Source of the DNA: Phymatolithon calcareum
Taxonomy: Eukaryota > Rhodophyta > Florideophyceae > Hapalidiales
Length of the DNA: 64,000 bases
Assembly: GCA_977006965.1 (NCBI GenBank)
Contig: OZ345364.1
Span: 2,232,001-2,296,000 of the forward strand
Reading direction: 5' to 3'
Part shown: piece after piece, positions 27,457 through 38,578 of the stretch
How the letters are laid out: each line of letters starts with the position of its first letter
Position numbering within the stretch: position 1 is the first letter of the stretch
Notes under the pieces: generated by a model
What the model was told of the DNA's origin: nothing
Seen by the model: only the letters and a program-made list of their open reading frames with translations
Database searches by the model: none
Position numbers and translations under genes: made by a program

Positions 27457-30018
27457 ATCGAACGTTTGTGGTAAAATGTCTGCTGCACTTAGGACACGGC
27501 GCTTCAGGTGTCTATACTGTGCACAGTGGGTGTTTTTGGCCCTCTGTAAGCTTTAACGATCGGTTTAGCAATTCTCGTCGTTTCACAGGCCCGAGGGCCG
27601 GCGACCTCCTGCATTGTGTTCAGATAGGGCCTTAAAATTTGGAGGTGTGGACGGCAAGTCGGGGAAGGCTGCGTGGGTACAATCTGACATCTGGAATCAT
27701 GGCAACAACTGAAGGATCTGGACAAAATTTGTTATCAACTTAATTGAATTTGGGAAATCTTTATGATATTATCATGAGCTATCAATGAGGTTTACATTGA
27801 AGCACGAGAGTGCAGCAGTGGCGTGACCAATGGGAAGACGGGATTGGAAATCATGAGCTTCGAGTCCATGCGCCGTTGCATCATACGATGCGCGTGAAAG
27901 AAGTACGTGTCCGCCCAAAGAGGAGAGGATCGCAACACGTGTGCACAATTCCGACTGGGGAAGACGTGAGGTGCTGTTTTCCTTGGCGGCGAATGGGGAA
28001 GAATTACAGGGTGAATCGGACCCTCTGGTTGCGACTTTGTAGGTTTCCTGAATTCGACGGCGGGTTGCCCTGAGGGATCGTAACAGTAAGACATGCAGCC
28101 TGCAATTGTAAAATTTCCCTTTACCCTGAATTGGGCATTGCGAGGAAGGCGCGTTCCAGGGCCTTCAATTCATTAATGGCCCTTGAATCGAATGTATTGA
28201 AACGGTAGAATGAACTGGAGCAACATTTATTGAGGAAAGGGCTACCTGCTGCCACGCATCTCGAGCGGTTAGAGCTGTTCTCGCACCCGTTCATGTTCCT
28301 TCGATTCTGCTCGTCATTTGTCCGAAAGGAATTGAAGAAGCGATGTAGCGACATACCATTGTGCGAAATCCAATGAAAAATAGCCAATTTGAAAGAAAAC
28401 TCTCCCTTGACGAAAGAGATAACTTTCGTGCCCGCTCAGTCTCCCATCCACGACACTTTGCAAAAACGCGTAAAATTGTAGACTCCCGTCGCGGCTCCTT
28501 CCTCTTCTCTCACCACACTCACAATCCTGCCCTCTGAAGGTCCACACCAGACCTGTTACACCCTCGTGCACCGCAGGAGATTCACCCTCCCTGTCCGACC
28601 TGGGCAATCAGAGCTGCGATCGCGACATTTTCTTGCTGCAGCGACAGCACACCGCCTGTCCAATAGGTTTCAGCACGACGTGCCACTCAAGACTGAGAAG
28701 CTTGTCTCGAGCTGCCATATCTCCTGCGAGTTTCTAAATATAGTAGCACCATTACAGCGCCCTGTTTACCTCCACCATGCAACTCCGTGCGCACTACCTC
28801 ACGCAGCCGCCTCTTCGTGGGCAGTATGCATCCTTCGCGCCACTGTGCGCAGCCCGGGACGGCTGCACTTTTCCATGCACTGCGCGCATCCGGTACTGAG
28901 CGCGGAGGTGGGAGCGCGTACTAGAATCGAGTGTTGCTATTTACGGACCGACGTCCCGCCTTCCGTCCTACATGTTACGGATCCTCAAGCGCTGTTGAAC
29001 GCCAGGAGGAACTGCATTCAGCGCTGCACGTTAAATCTGCAGCCCTGGCCCAATTCCTTTATCTGCCTGTCACATACTGTACAGTACGCTCGCAAAAAGG
29101 CTGCTTCTAGCGATGTTCGATCGCATGCTGTGCAGCACTGCATCATATTGTCAGCATGGATATCATATGATAACCGTCCCAACGATGAGTGAAGTGAATT
29201 TTTGAACATCAACATGATGTTACACGTCATGTGGAAACTCTGCCAAATTTTATTCAAATTATTCACAGTCAAATTTGCAGAGAGGAAGATTTATTGCATT
29301 ACAGTTCCGCCACATACAGTACCGTAGAAGCCAATGCAGTCTTTGTTGGCCCCACAGGGGTGGGTAATCAATGGGCGCTGGTGCTCGTCATCAACGAAAC
29401 TACTGTACTATAAATTACCTGATTTCCAACTTGTACGGTAGTTGAAGCTGCATCTTTGCGTTAGAAGAAGGAGCGACAGTAAAGTATATTACGGCTGCAT
29501 CTCAACCCATTCTGATGGCCAGTTGCAGAACCAACATGCAGTATCTGATTCCCTGCATACTCTAGACGCGACTGCTAGCTCTTCCATACTTGACGCCATG
29601 GTGGTGGTGCGTTTGGAGGCAACCAGTTTACAATGCTGACTCAACCTGTCCAAGTAAGAAGCAGACGACTTGAGAATGCGCGAAATGAGACCTCTACGAG
29701 TGCCGTTTCCATGACGCCTAGACTTAGATTCACTCAGCCATGACATTTGCAAGAGGTTGCTTAACATGCCCTCGATACAGTTTTAACTTTGTGTCAGGAC
29801 AAAGTTAGGCGCCATCATCTACTCCTCATCACTAGCGTCTCTCACCGACACAGCACAGATACTCTGCCCGTCCCTCTCTGTTTCCCCGGTCTCGACACTT
29901 GCCTTGCTCCCATTCCCGTCGCGCTCCCACAACTCCGCCCGTTGAAGCCAGTTTCGGTGTTCCAGTAACACCTTACAGAGCTGCAGCAAGCGGCCATGCT
30001 CCCCGTAAGACTAGAATG
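27457..30018. other. Intergenic, no gene supported
   Basis: Includes the upstream region of the sulfotransferase. A 208-codon plus frame at 28566-29192 has Arg/His/Cys-rich noise-like composition and no domain. Other frames are short. No inverted repeats of note were seen. Confidence 0.45.
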
Positions 30019-30517
30019 CTAGTCATACGCCATGCGCGCTTGTTCATACGTGTCCTTCCGCGCAACCCGAAGATCCCTCGCGTGCTGTCTCATTGTCACC
30101 TTTGTAAGCTCTGCCTCCCTCGCCGTCTTCTCTACCTCGGCCTGCAAACCCTTCTTGTGCACCTCTCTCACTGCGCGCTCCTGCTCGGCCACCGTCCATC
30201 CGGCACGACCTGCCTGACGCCCTGTTACTGCGCTGCACTTTCCAGTTCGCGGTGCAGCTCTACAGGCGGCGCGCTTCGCCCTCAGCCCTGCTCAAGTTCG
30301 GCACGGATACTCGCCACCTGTTCACGCCGTCGTCGCGCAACATCGCGAGTGCGCACCGACCTCAAGCGGGGGCGCTGTTGACTTTGTGTGCATTCTTTAC
30401 CGCCTTGCCGGCAGCGGCGGAACGCTTCTTCTCTTTGCTAAAGAGGCCACTCTCGTCGTTTAACGCTTTGTGCATCCTGTTGAGATGCATGAGCCGTTCG
30501 GGCAACGCACGTTTCAT
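30019..30517 (-). CDS. Possible small coiled-coil protein with introns
   Basis: From ATG 30517 the minus strand reads MKRALPERLMHLNRMHKALN and on to KNAHK (30383). The C-terminal part (30209-30019) reads VAEQERAVREVHKKGLQAEV and on to EQARMAYD with a stop. Both are helix-forming and rich in Glu/Lys/Arg. They can be joined in frame through GT-AG segments at 30382-30318, 30304-30260 and 30238-30210 to give about 119 aa. The resulting 13- and 21-base exons and a 29-base intron are implausibly small, so the exon structure is doubtful. The gene would be divergent from tilS (393 bases apart). Function is unknown. Confidence 0.33.
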
Positions 30518-30909
30518 GATGGAGACCGACGGCGGAGGATCGTTCGGCTGGCGTGCGGGTTCCAATGTGCCGAGCTCCTGACAAGTGTGCTGCTAGGGCG
30601 GCTCGAGAATAATTCTTGGGAAACTAGCGGCACAGTAGATAGATTCGCCGCCACATGTGGAGAGAGATTAGGCAGATCAGTATCGATATTGGAGTGGCCG
30701 CGGGAGTGAAGATATTGGGAATCACTTCGTTGTACATGCTCAGCTGCGTTCAGAACGGATTCAAGTGTGGAAAAATGGGGTAAAAACTTGGAAAAATTTC
30801 CCTCTTGATTTTCTGTTATTTTTCCTAATTATTCGCATGTGCTACCAGGGAAACAGCTCCGGCCGTCGGGATCACGAATGCGCGCAGCAAGCCGTAGTCG
30901 CCCGCATCC

Positions 30910-32019
30910 ATGCGGCGGGGCGCGGCGTCCCGTCATGTCCTCGCCGCGCTGCGCGCCTCGCTTCGCTCGCACACGCCACTCACACCCGGGTCGCCAGTAC
31001 TTGTAGCCGTATCCGGCGGTCAGGACTCGCTCGCCCTTGCGCTCGGTCTGCGCGATCTCTCCGTCCGCGGTGAACTTCCCGCGAGAATTTCGCTGGCGCA
31101 TTGCAACCATGGCTGGCCCGGCGACTGCGCGTCTGCCGCGCACGTCGTCGCCTTTGCAGCGTCCACCCGTCTCCCCCTGCTGCTCGCGCGCGCGCACAAC
31201 GTGCGCTGCACGGAGGCCGCCGCGCGCGAGTGGCGCTACGCTGCGTTGGAGCATCTGGCGCTGATGGCTGGGGCGCGCGACGTGTTTGTCGCGCACACAC
31301 GCACAGATCTGGCTGAGACCGCGCTGCTCAACCTCGTCGCCGGCGCGGGCGCGGACGGCATCGGCGCCATGGCGTGGACGCGAAGAATTGGGCGTGTGCG
31401 TGTGTTGCGCCCGCTGCTCGATGTGCCGAGAGAGATTACCGAGATGTTCTGCAGGGAGAGGGGTGTTTCCGTGTGGCGCGATCCGTATAATGAGCGCGAG
31501 TGCTTCAAGAGAAACCGTGTGAGGAAGAGGGTCATTCCCGTGCTGAGAGAGTGCGCTAACCCGCGCGTGGAAGAGGCGCTTGCGAGGGCGGCACATTTGC
31601 TCAGGGATGATGCGCATGCGCTTGAAATGCTCACGGATGAGGTGTTTGAGCGAGCTGTTGAAGTGAGGGCACGGTGCATTGTGGTAAGGAGAGATGTTGT
31701 GCGTGCTATACATATCGCGCTGAGACGACGCGTGTTTCGAAGAGTGCTTGGGTTGGTGGCGAGGCCGGGAGAGCATCCGTGCTCGTTTGCGCATGTGCAG
31801 GGGTTGTGCGCGTTGATTGATGCACCGTGCGGGGCGAAGGCTCCGTCGCTGCAGGGCGGGGCTGTTGCGCAGGTCGACGCGTCTGACTGTATTGTCATTT
31901 CTGGCGGGCGGATCGGGAAACAAGGGGATTGTGAAAGAGACGCTGAGGATGTGGCGGAGATTTCTGAGCAGCCGGCACTTGCGGGTTTTGTTGCTTTCGC
32001 CGGCAGTGAGACCAGCTGA
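30910..32019 (+). CDS. tilS: tRNA(Ile)-lysidine synthase, nuclear-encoded
   Basis: 369 aa. It converts C34 of the CAU-anticodon tRNA(Ile) to lysidine with ATP and lysine, a bacterial-type reaction needed in organelles. The P-loop is VAVSGGQDS (32-40), and the HCNHGW motif lies at 64-69. HTRTDLAETALLNL (129-142), RPLLDVPR (167-174) and DPYNERECFKRNRVR (191-205) are all canonical TilS signatures. ATG 30910 follows an in-frame TAG five codons upstream. The short Arg/Ala/Ser-rich N-terminus (MRRGAASRHVLAALRASLRS) could be a mitochondrial or plastid presequence. Known red algal plastid genomes usually keep their own tilS, so a nuclear copy may serve mitochondria; this is inference. Confidence 0.92.
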   Translation: MRRGAASRHVLAALRASLRSHTPLTPGSPVLVAVSGGQDSLALALGLRDLSVRGELPARISLAHCNHGWPGDCASAAHVVAFAASTRLPLLLARAHNVRCTEAAAREWRYAALEHLALMAGARDVFVAHTRTDLAETALLNLVAGAGADGIGAMAWTRRIGRVRVLRPLLDVPREITEMFCRERGVSVWRDPYNERECFKRNRVRKRVIPVLRECANPRVEEALARAAHLLRDDAHALEMLTDEVFERAVEVRARCIVVRRDVVRAIHIALRRRVFRRVLGLVARPGEHPCSFAHVQGLCALIDAPCGAKAPSLQGGAVAQVDASDCIVISGGRIGKQGDCERDAEDVAEISEQPALAGFVAFAGSETS

Positions 32020-33762
32020 TGTGGATGGTTTGCTGCAATGCTTCTATGGGAAGCATTGGAATTGGTTTTCGTCCTCCTCATTAGGTTGCTGTATTTGCAG
32101 CTGATTCACGATGTATCGCCGACGTGTCCTCTTCCTGTGAGATGCTTGACTGCTCTTTGCCTCTCAGCAATCTGTATGTGGGACGTCGACGCGCGTGTGT
32201 CGGTTTGTATTAACGAAGAGTGCCAGCTTTGGCGATTACGTATTATCGAGGAGCCCGAGTGCGGACCCCCGCCCCTTTTGGAGTCCGCGCAGTGGAGAAG
32301 GCTATATGTCCTCTATTTCGAGTTAATGCGCGATCTCGTTCCGCATGCCCTCTCCTATGTGCACCCATGAGCTTCTAACTCTACACATCGTATAAACACT
32401 CTTTCCTCTGCCCAGCGCCTGACTTCAGAAAGCTCATTCCTGCTATCGCCGACGGAATATTTGCTACATTTTCCACTGCTTTCTATGAATTATGGGTGGG
32501 AAGTATTGAAAAGACCTTGATGGTCAGACAGCTGTATCTCCTTGCCCTGAAGCACAGGTGCTACCTTTCAGCGCGGTATGGACCGCGTCTTCCTTCATTC
32601 GACCAGGATTCGTGCTCCTGGGAGTTCTTGACGCTTCGGAGGTCCGAGGCTTCCACACCAGCTGCGGACAGTGAACCGAACAAGCTACGAGGAGTGCTAC
32701 ATATAAGGGACAGAACTGCGCGTCTGCGATGCCTAAGAGTGATTTTCACCAGAGCACTGTTGTGGAGATATCAATTCTCGGTGCATATTTTGGAACCAGT
32801 GCAGTGACGGAGCTTATCGCTCTCCCTATTCCATTGCGATGGACCGAAAGACCGAACATGAATGCAAAAGACTAACTCGAGCTCTCACACGGAGAGAACT
32901 GCAAAGTAAAGAGATCTTAGCGGACTAGAGCGTGTCACATATGGAGGTCAGGGAGAATATGCCCTCTTACTCAAATTGAGGTTTTGGGAGCACTTAAAAA
33001 GCATAAAACAAGTTATATCCATGGCGGTGCATCCGTTGGTAATACATTGCACTGCTTATTGGGGCTCTTTGCAGCTCCTCTCGCCTATCTGGCCAACTGC
33101 AAGACCATTTCAACTTTGTAGCAATTCGTTCCAGGAACATGGTCGGGGAGAAAGTCCCCTCTATACTCCGATTCAAGATACGGCACATGGCTGGGAATCT
33201 ATTGAGGCTCCACAATTTCTTGAGACCATGAACCAGGAAAAATAGCTTTTGCCTTTTGATCTTGGAGGTAACCTCGTTCGTCCAGGTAAGGCCCATGGTC
33301 CCATCTTGATGGCATCAGCACCGTGCGATATGCTTTTTGAAGTTCAAGCCTTTTTGTATCATTAGATGGCACTCAGAGCGGTGTTCCACGGTATTCCATA
33401 CTCCTTCACCAGCTTTAAAGCCACCGGCCAGATTATACCAATAAAAAATAGCGCATTGTCAAAATTGAGTTTCCTGTGCTTTTCCAGAGCTTAACATCCT
33501 GCACTCGCCAGAAGCGTCTGCAGATGCGTTGGTTTTAAATAAAAACTCCCACTTCTTCTTCTTCTTCTTGACGTCCTGCACTGAAAATCAGAAACCCCAG
33601 ATTGCGCGTTCTTACGGTAACCTTCATCTTCCCGGTGGCCTCGTTTCTTTCCCTGTGACACTTTGATGCACTATTGTGCGAAGTACAGCCATTTTAATAG
33701 CTGTATCGACTACAATCGGCGGGATATATGGTGCACGAGGTAGGAGCCACAGGGATACAATA
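32020..33762. other. Intergenic; end holds 3' flank of GT copy 1
   Basis: No gene was recognised from 32020 to 33450. A 110-codon plus frame at 32038-32370 directly after tilS is hydrophobic at its start but not recognisable. From about 33454 to 33762 the sequence is recognisably similar to 38344-38578, the equivalent flank of GT copy 2, so it was duplicated together with the gene. Confidence 0.5.
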
Positions 33763-34848
33763 CTATCTTACACCGACACCAGAAGCCTTTGCCCACTTCA
33801 TTAGTTCTGAGGTACGAAAGAATTCTTGTGGGTGGTCAAGCATGACCCAGTATTTCGTGGCGACAAATGAAAGTGCACCAGCAGGATAATAATTAATTGT
33901 ACCATTTGCTCTTATTCCACAATGTAGCCTCCGATCGCCCATCTTCAGCTCCACAACGCCAGGAGTGGGGTTTTCTCCTTGCGCAAAATCAAAGCCGAAG
34001 CACATTGCCCCTCCGCGAGTGAATCCATCCGCCCTCACAAGAGCACGAAGATCGATCACACTTCCGTCGCAACGATTGAGTAGAAAGGAGAAGTAGTCTT
34101 GAAGATCGTACATAGGCGGTGGCATGCCGCTCTTCTCCAGCTTTCGCACGGCTTGAATGAGATTTGAGTCCAGCATGAATAGATCTCCATATACAGACCG
34201 TTTCGGATGTATTTTGACGAGCTTCGAATCCGGACCCCTGAGACTGCGCCCGGTTTTCTGCCTGCTCACAATGAAATGTGGCGCTCTTGCATATGCACAG
34301 GACAAGTCGGTGGTGACGAGTGTATCCATGTCTACCCAAATCGCCTTTCTTCCATGTTGGCGCTCATAGCGCTCCAACAGGTCGAGCTTTTGTCGGCTTA
34401 CCTCGAACCACTTATTCTTGCCCGAGTATGCGTTTTTCGGTAGATCGACCGGGAACTCAACGACAGTAACGCTTCCGCCACCAGCTTTGGCTAGTTCCGT
34501 CCACCCGACCGAACCTCTCCGAGCGTTTGTGTACACAAGCAGTTTGAAGCATTTGTGACTAGAACGAATTGCGCCAGCGCAAAAGTGAAGCCCACGTGGC
34601 AGAAAATTTCCAGAACCCCAGCGACTGGAGTACATTGCGACGGTAATGAAGTGAACGCACGGCCCGCAAGGGGATGTGACACTCAAGCTGTCTGGAGAGA
34701 AGCACTGTCCAGGTCCCACGTATTGGCTCGCAGTAAACTCAGAGTGCGGGAAACGCCACCGGATCGAACTGACGAAGAGGAGCAAGATGACAGCCAGGAA
34801 AACGACCACAGAGGCTGCAATAATTCTCTGGCAAGTCCGACGGCTCAT
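33763..34848 (-). CDS. Type II membrane glycosyltransferase-like protein, copy 1
   Basis: 361 aa from ATG 34848. It has a short cytosolic tail and one span (IIAASVVVFLAVILLLFVSS). The lumenal domain begins at GPGQCFSP. The catalytic signature is AIWVDMDTLVTTDL, a DxD metal/nucleotide-sugar motif like those of GT-A glycosyltransferases, followed by HPKRSVYGDLFMLDS and PPPMYDLQDYFSFLLNRCDG. I cannot assign a CAZy family; GT8/GT32-like folds use the same motif. It is nearly identical to copy 2 (38579-39820) in the catalytic domain but different in the N-terminal tail and stalk. It probably works in the Golgi on cell-wall polysaccharide or glycoprotein; the donor and acceptor are unknown. Confidence 0.75.
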   Translation of the reverse strand: MSRRTCQRIIAASVVVFLAVILLLFVSSIRWRFPHSEFTASQYVGPGQCFSPDSLSVTSPCGPCVHFITVAMYSSRWGSGNFLPRGLHFCAGAIRSSHKCFKLLVYTNARRGSVGWTELAKAGGGSVTVVEFPVDLPKNAYSGKNKWFEVSRQKLDLLERYERQHGRKAIWVDMDTLVTTDLSCAYARAPHFIVSRQKTGRSLRGPDSKLVKIHPKRSVYGDLFMLDSNLIQAVRKLEKSGMPPPMYDLQDYFSFLLNRCDGSVIDLRALVRADGFTRGGAMCFGFDFAQGENPTPGVVELKMGDRRLHCGIRANGTINYYPAGALSFVATKYWVMLDHPQEFFRTSELMKWAKASGVGVR

Positions 34849-37417
34849 GACTACGTCCGTTATTTGTAGATGATTTCCAAGGCTTTGTGCACGGTAGAAG
34901 CATGAAAATAGTTTGGAATCTGTAAAGATTGCTTTCACATTAGCAGCCAACTATTGGAATTAATTTTGTCGTGTTTGAACACGACATATGTTTCGTGCAC
35001 TTCATAATACATCTGATGTAAAGATTCGGCGATGAACACGACAAAGGACGGAGTGAAAGGTGCAAACTGTTTACTTAGCAATACCTGGTAGCGTTGACCT
35101 TACTCTCCAGGTTGTAACGACATTTCCAGTCTCTGCAACGACACTATCAGCATCGCAGTGTGAACGACAGTAACAGAGTACCCGACGGGTTTATTCCACG
35201 ACATCAGCTAACACTCAACGTACTGATTAGTCTAGTGTCTATGTGACGGGAATTTTCCCTCAATTGAGGGAATGAGAATCAATCATTTTTTGCCAACGAA
35301 AGCTACTCATTGTTAGGCTCATCAAACGCATCAAGCTCATGGATTGTTCAGCATGCTTAGCAAAACAGATTCTAACTGTTGATATGCCACATATGTTGAT
35401 TGCGGAGCCAGCAAGTCTACTACATGATGAGAACACGAGGGTTAATTACTTGACTTGTCAGACTCTGCAGTTGTTTTGAACAGCTAAAGTAGTCATCGTG
35501 CCACCTGTGGCTTACTTTTCCATTTTCGGGGGCGTTAAGTGGGTTTCAAAACCGCTCTTGGAGCAAATAATATATATACGTTTTGGAGTACTGAACATCG
35601 ATGATTATTGCGCGAGGCAGAATGAATCCGAGAGGACAAGACGCCTTGTACCAGAGTATGGGGCCACAAGACGGCGCAATACATCTGTACTATAGTCAGT
35701 TTCACCTTCTAAAGCGTTTTGCTTCTCGCCCTCTGTCGTGGTCCCCAGATCAACATGCATCAATATGTTACGTCTTCCTTAGTCTGAATTCTGAAACTCG
35801 CAACCTTTCTCAGGTTTACGGTGGATGGCCATGTACTGAAGGAGACCATTTTCAAGCCTTCTAGACGTGCTAGACTCTTAGGGGAATAAAGCAATCATCT
35901 TCATTGCAGGCTATTGCCTTTATTGCTATTGCGAAACTTATTGCTCTAGCGCGTGCCGTAAATAAAAATAAAATTGGTTCAACGACTGGCAGTGCCCTCA
36001 GGTTCCCCTGCTCCATCTTCGTACGCAGCATCCTGATGGGGATTGAGAGGAGCTTTTCGTGCACCTGCTCTGGTAAATTGACAGCGAAGCGGCTCGCCTA
36101 TGCCAGAGTACCTATACACAGAGAAGATTTTCCTGTCCTGTAATCCATGCACCCGCGCGCAGCACAGGATACCATGGGTTGCTATGAAGGGGCCCGGTCC
36201 GAAAGGGGCGTGTAGGAGGCAAAGAAGGCACTCGGGAAGCAATAAGTTTCTCCACGAATGGAAGAAACTTAGGCCCTCAAATCGCTGCAAGCCCCACTAG
36301 GGGAAAAGGCAAAATGAATGAAGGAAGGAAAACACAGGGACCAAAATGCTTCTCTGTCGCGGGCACCGCTCTCCATATATGTACTCATTATTCCCTCCAA
36401 TCCAGTCTAGCCCAAAAGCATTTCCCTCTCAGCTTGTCCCACTCTGCCAAGCTGGCATTGCTCCTGTCGACTTCGACCAGTTCTGCAGCACAATTTGTGC
36501 CACAGTAGTCCTCAATCCTATTTTTTGATTACTTTTATTGAAGAAATGCTGATCAACTTTGCCGAAATTTGGCTTACTTTAAACCTCTTTTTTTAAAAAC
36601 ATGCTAAACAATTTTTCCTTAAAGCAAAACTTACTCTTTTCAATAACCGGAAGATGAGGTTCTTGTGCTATATTTTTATATTTTTCCGCAAAAAATTGGA
36701 GTTTATGGCTTGAGAAAGTTCGTTTCGAGAAAGCTGTGCTCTCACGAAGTCAATGTTAAATCTAAAACTTTAATTGCGACTAGTAGTCTGCGTTGAAAAC
36801 ATTACTGTCTAGAATTTCTGCACCGATGCTTGCACAAGGTTCCAATCCTCTTCGGAAAACCGGAGAGGCTTACTCTTCGCTCGCATGGATGCTCATATCT
36901 TCGATGTCTTCCCGGTCCTGAATCGTCAAAACGTTCCAACTCGGCTTCGAACCCAGTTCTTCTCTTAGATCCAAGTTAACTCTTCGTGTCCGTACTATTG
37001 TGAAAACGGCAAACTGGTGCTCGATTCTGTTCTCTCATAAGCGCCCTCTTGTTCTAATAATCACTTTCTTTCGAATTTCGTGGATTCTTTTTCAGAAAAC
37101 ATAGCTAATAACATCTGACAGACAAGACAATAGGCCGTGGCGGTAATTTAGTGACGTTTAACCGACAGATTGCAAATACCTGGCAATAAATTTGCTTGTG
37201 CTCCCCGTGGACGTAGAAGTAAAAACAAGGTGGTACCTGGACTTTAAGGCGGAAAGTGACATTTCCGATATCCTATTAAACGTTTCTAACGCTATACAGT
37301 AAAACGTTACGCAGCGCTCGAAAACTGAAAAAACGTTTCTAATCATTGTGGCTTCTTGTTTACGTTTCAAATTGTTTTCTATGAGTTTACTGAACTACTC
37401 ACGTCCAGAAGAATGAC
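34849..37417. other. Intergenic, AT-rich, no gene supported
   Basis: Upstream region of GT copy 1. At 34968-35050 TTTTGTCGTGTT and AACACGACAAA form a short spaced inverted repeat. Frames at 35498-36528 are short and unrecognised. 36530-37400 is AT-rich with no coding signal. Confidence 0.45.
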
Positions 37418-38181
37418 CATCATGGTCACATCCTTCGCGCACAGGACGCCCTAGAGAGTAACCTGTTCCCTAGAATGTTCGGAACCTGGTGCAAGAATAT
37501 GCAGGCCCGCTTTCGAGGAATATGCCGCCTGGAATCCATTCAACTACGGCAAGCGCATTTGAGCTCCAAGTTCATAACAGCACAGAAATTTCGAAGAAAA
37601 CAGGCACTTGAGCTTCCCAAGGGCACAATACGACTGGCAATATTGAACGCGACAAACGATATGCTTCACAAAGCTCTTCTCTGTACCTCTACAGAGGATT
37701 TTGCACGCACCCTAGACGCTACGACAAGCGTAAATGCAAGAACGCTGAAGAACGCAAAAAGAAGAATGGGAAGCATGTCTCCCTTCGAAAGCCACAGGAC
37801 GGGAGGGCCGGTGCCCTCCTCAGCCCATCAAGAACGAACTACCACCATTCCTCACCCTCAAAAAAGCGAAGCACAGGCTTCTTTGCACGCACTGGTTATT
37901 TCACCGCTTCCCATATCCCTGGCAAGAACAAGCAAGAAACGAAGATTCCGAACTCGATGAAGCTCTCACAGTTATCTCAAACTTAATGACCAAGAAACGA
38001 CTTTCCGATATTCAAAAGAGATGCTGGAAATGGCAGTTGATACCGTCCAAAGAAAATGTCCGAAATCAAAATGAAAACGTAAGCGAAGGATTGTAGCGCA
38101 ACGAAAAGTCTCTCAGGTGCAATGATAATTGACTAAGGGAGCTTCAATAAAACAGAAATCCATCCATCCATCATGGTCACA
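37417..38181 (+). mobile_element. 5'-truncated or short retroposon with 14-bp target duplication
   Basis: A 737-bp segment (37431-38167) is flanked by identical CCATCATGGTCACA at 37417-37430 and 38168-38181. It ends in AATAAAACAGAAATCCATCCAT, a polyadenylation-like signal followed by a simple-repeat tail. Both features are typical of LINE-driven insertion. A 161-codon plus frame (37475-37960) fills much of it but has no recognisable reverse transcriptase or RNA-binding domain. It is therefore either the 3' end of a LINE or a non-autonomous retroposon. Confidence 0.75.
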
Positions 38182-38578
38182 CTTCTGGATCTTCGAACCT
38201 TGACGCACAGCCTCTATCATATCTTCGGCTCATGTCGTGGTCACTGAACTTTACCTTTCGCGGCTTGATAGTGGAAACTCACATCTGTATTTGTATTTTT
38301 AGTTTACGTTGTTCCGCTTCAATTACCGGTTTTACTCAGTTAGAAAAAATCGCTGCTCATCAAAATTGAGGTTTTCCTGCGCATTTCCAAAACTTGACTT
38401 CCGTGAATATCAAAAGCCCGAGGTTAATTTTATATTTTAGTCTTCGTCTTCCGGAGTCTTGGTTGCTTTCCCTTTGACTCTCCTTGACGCAATCTAGTGC
38501 TAGATTCAGCCATTTTAACAGTTGCATCGAGCACAAGCGTCGGGACATAGGGTGCTCGACGCACGGGCCACACGGGTG
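38182..38578. other. 3' flank of GT copy 2
   Basis: From about 38344 onward it resembles 33454-33762, the flank of GT copy 1 (shared pieces such as TCAAAATTGAG and CAGCCATTTTAA). No gene was seen. Confidence 0.5.

Noticed and set aside
28566-29192. 208-codon plus frame
   Set aside because: It has noise-like composition with many Arg/His/Cys, no domain, no repeat and no neighbouring support.
30829-31923. 364-codon minus-strand frame antisense to tilS, and a second one at 31236-32081
   Set aside because: These are GC-driven open frames opposite a gene with complete TilS motifs. Neither shows a domain.
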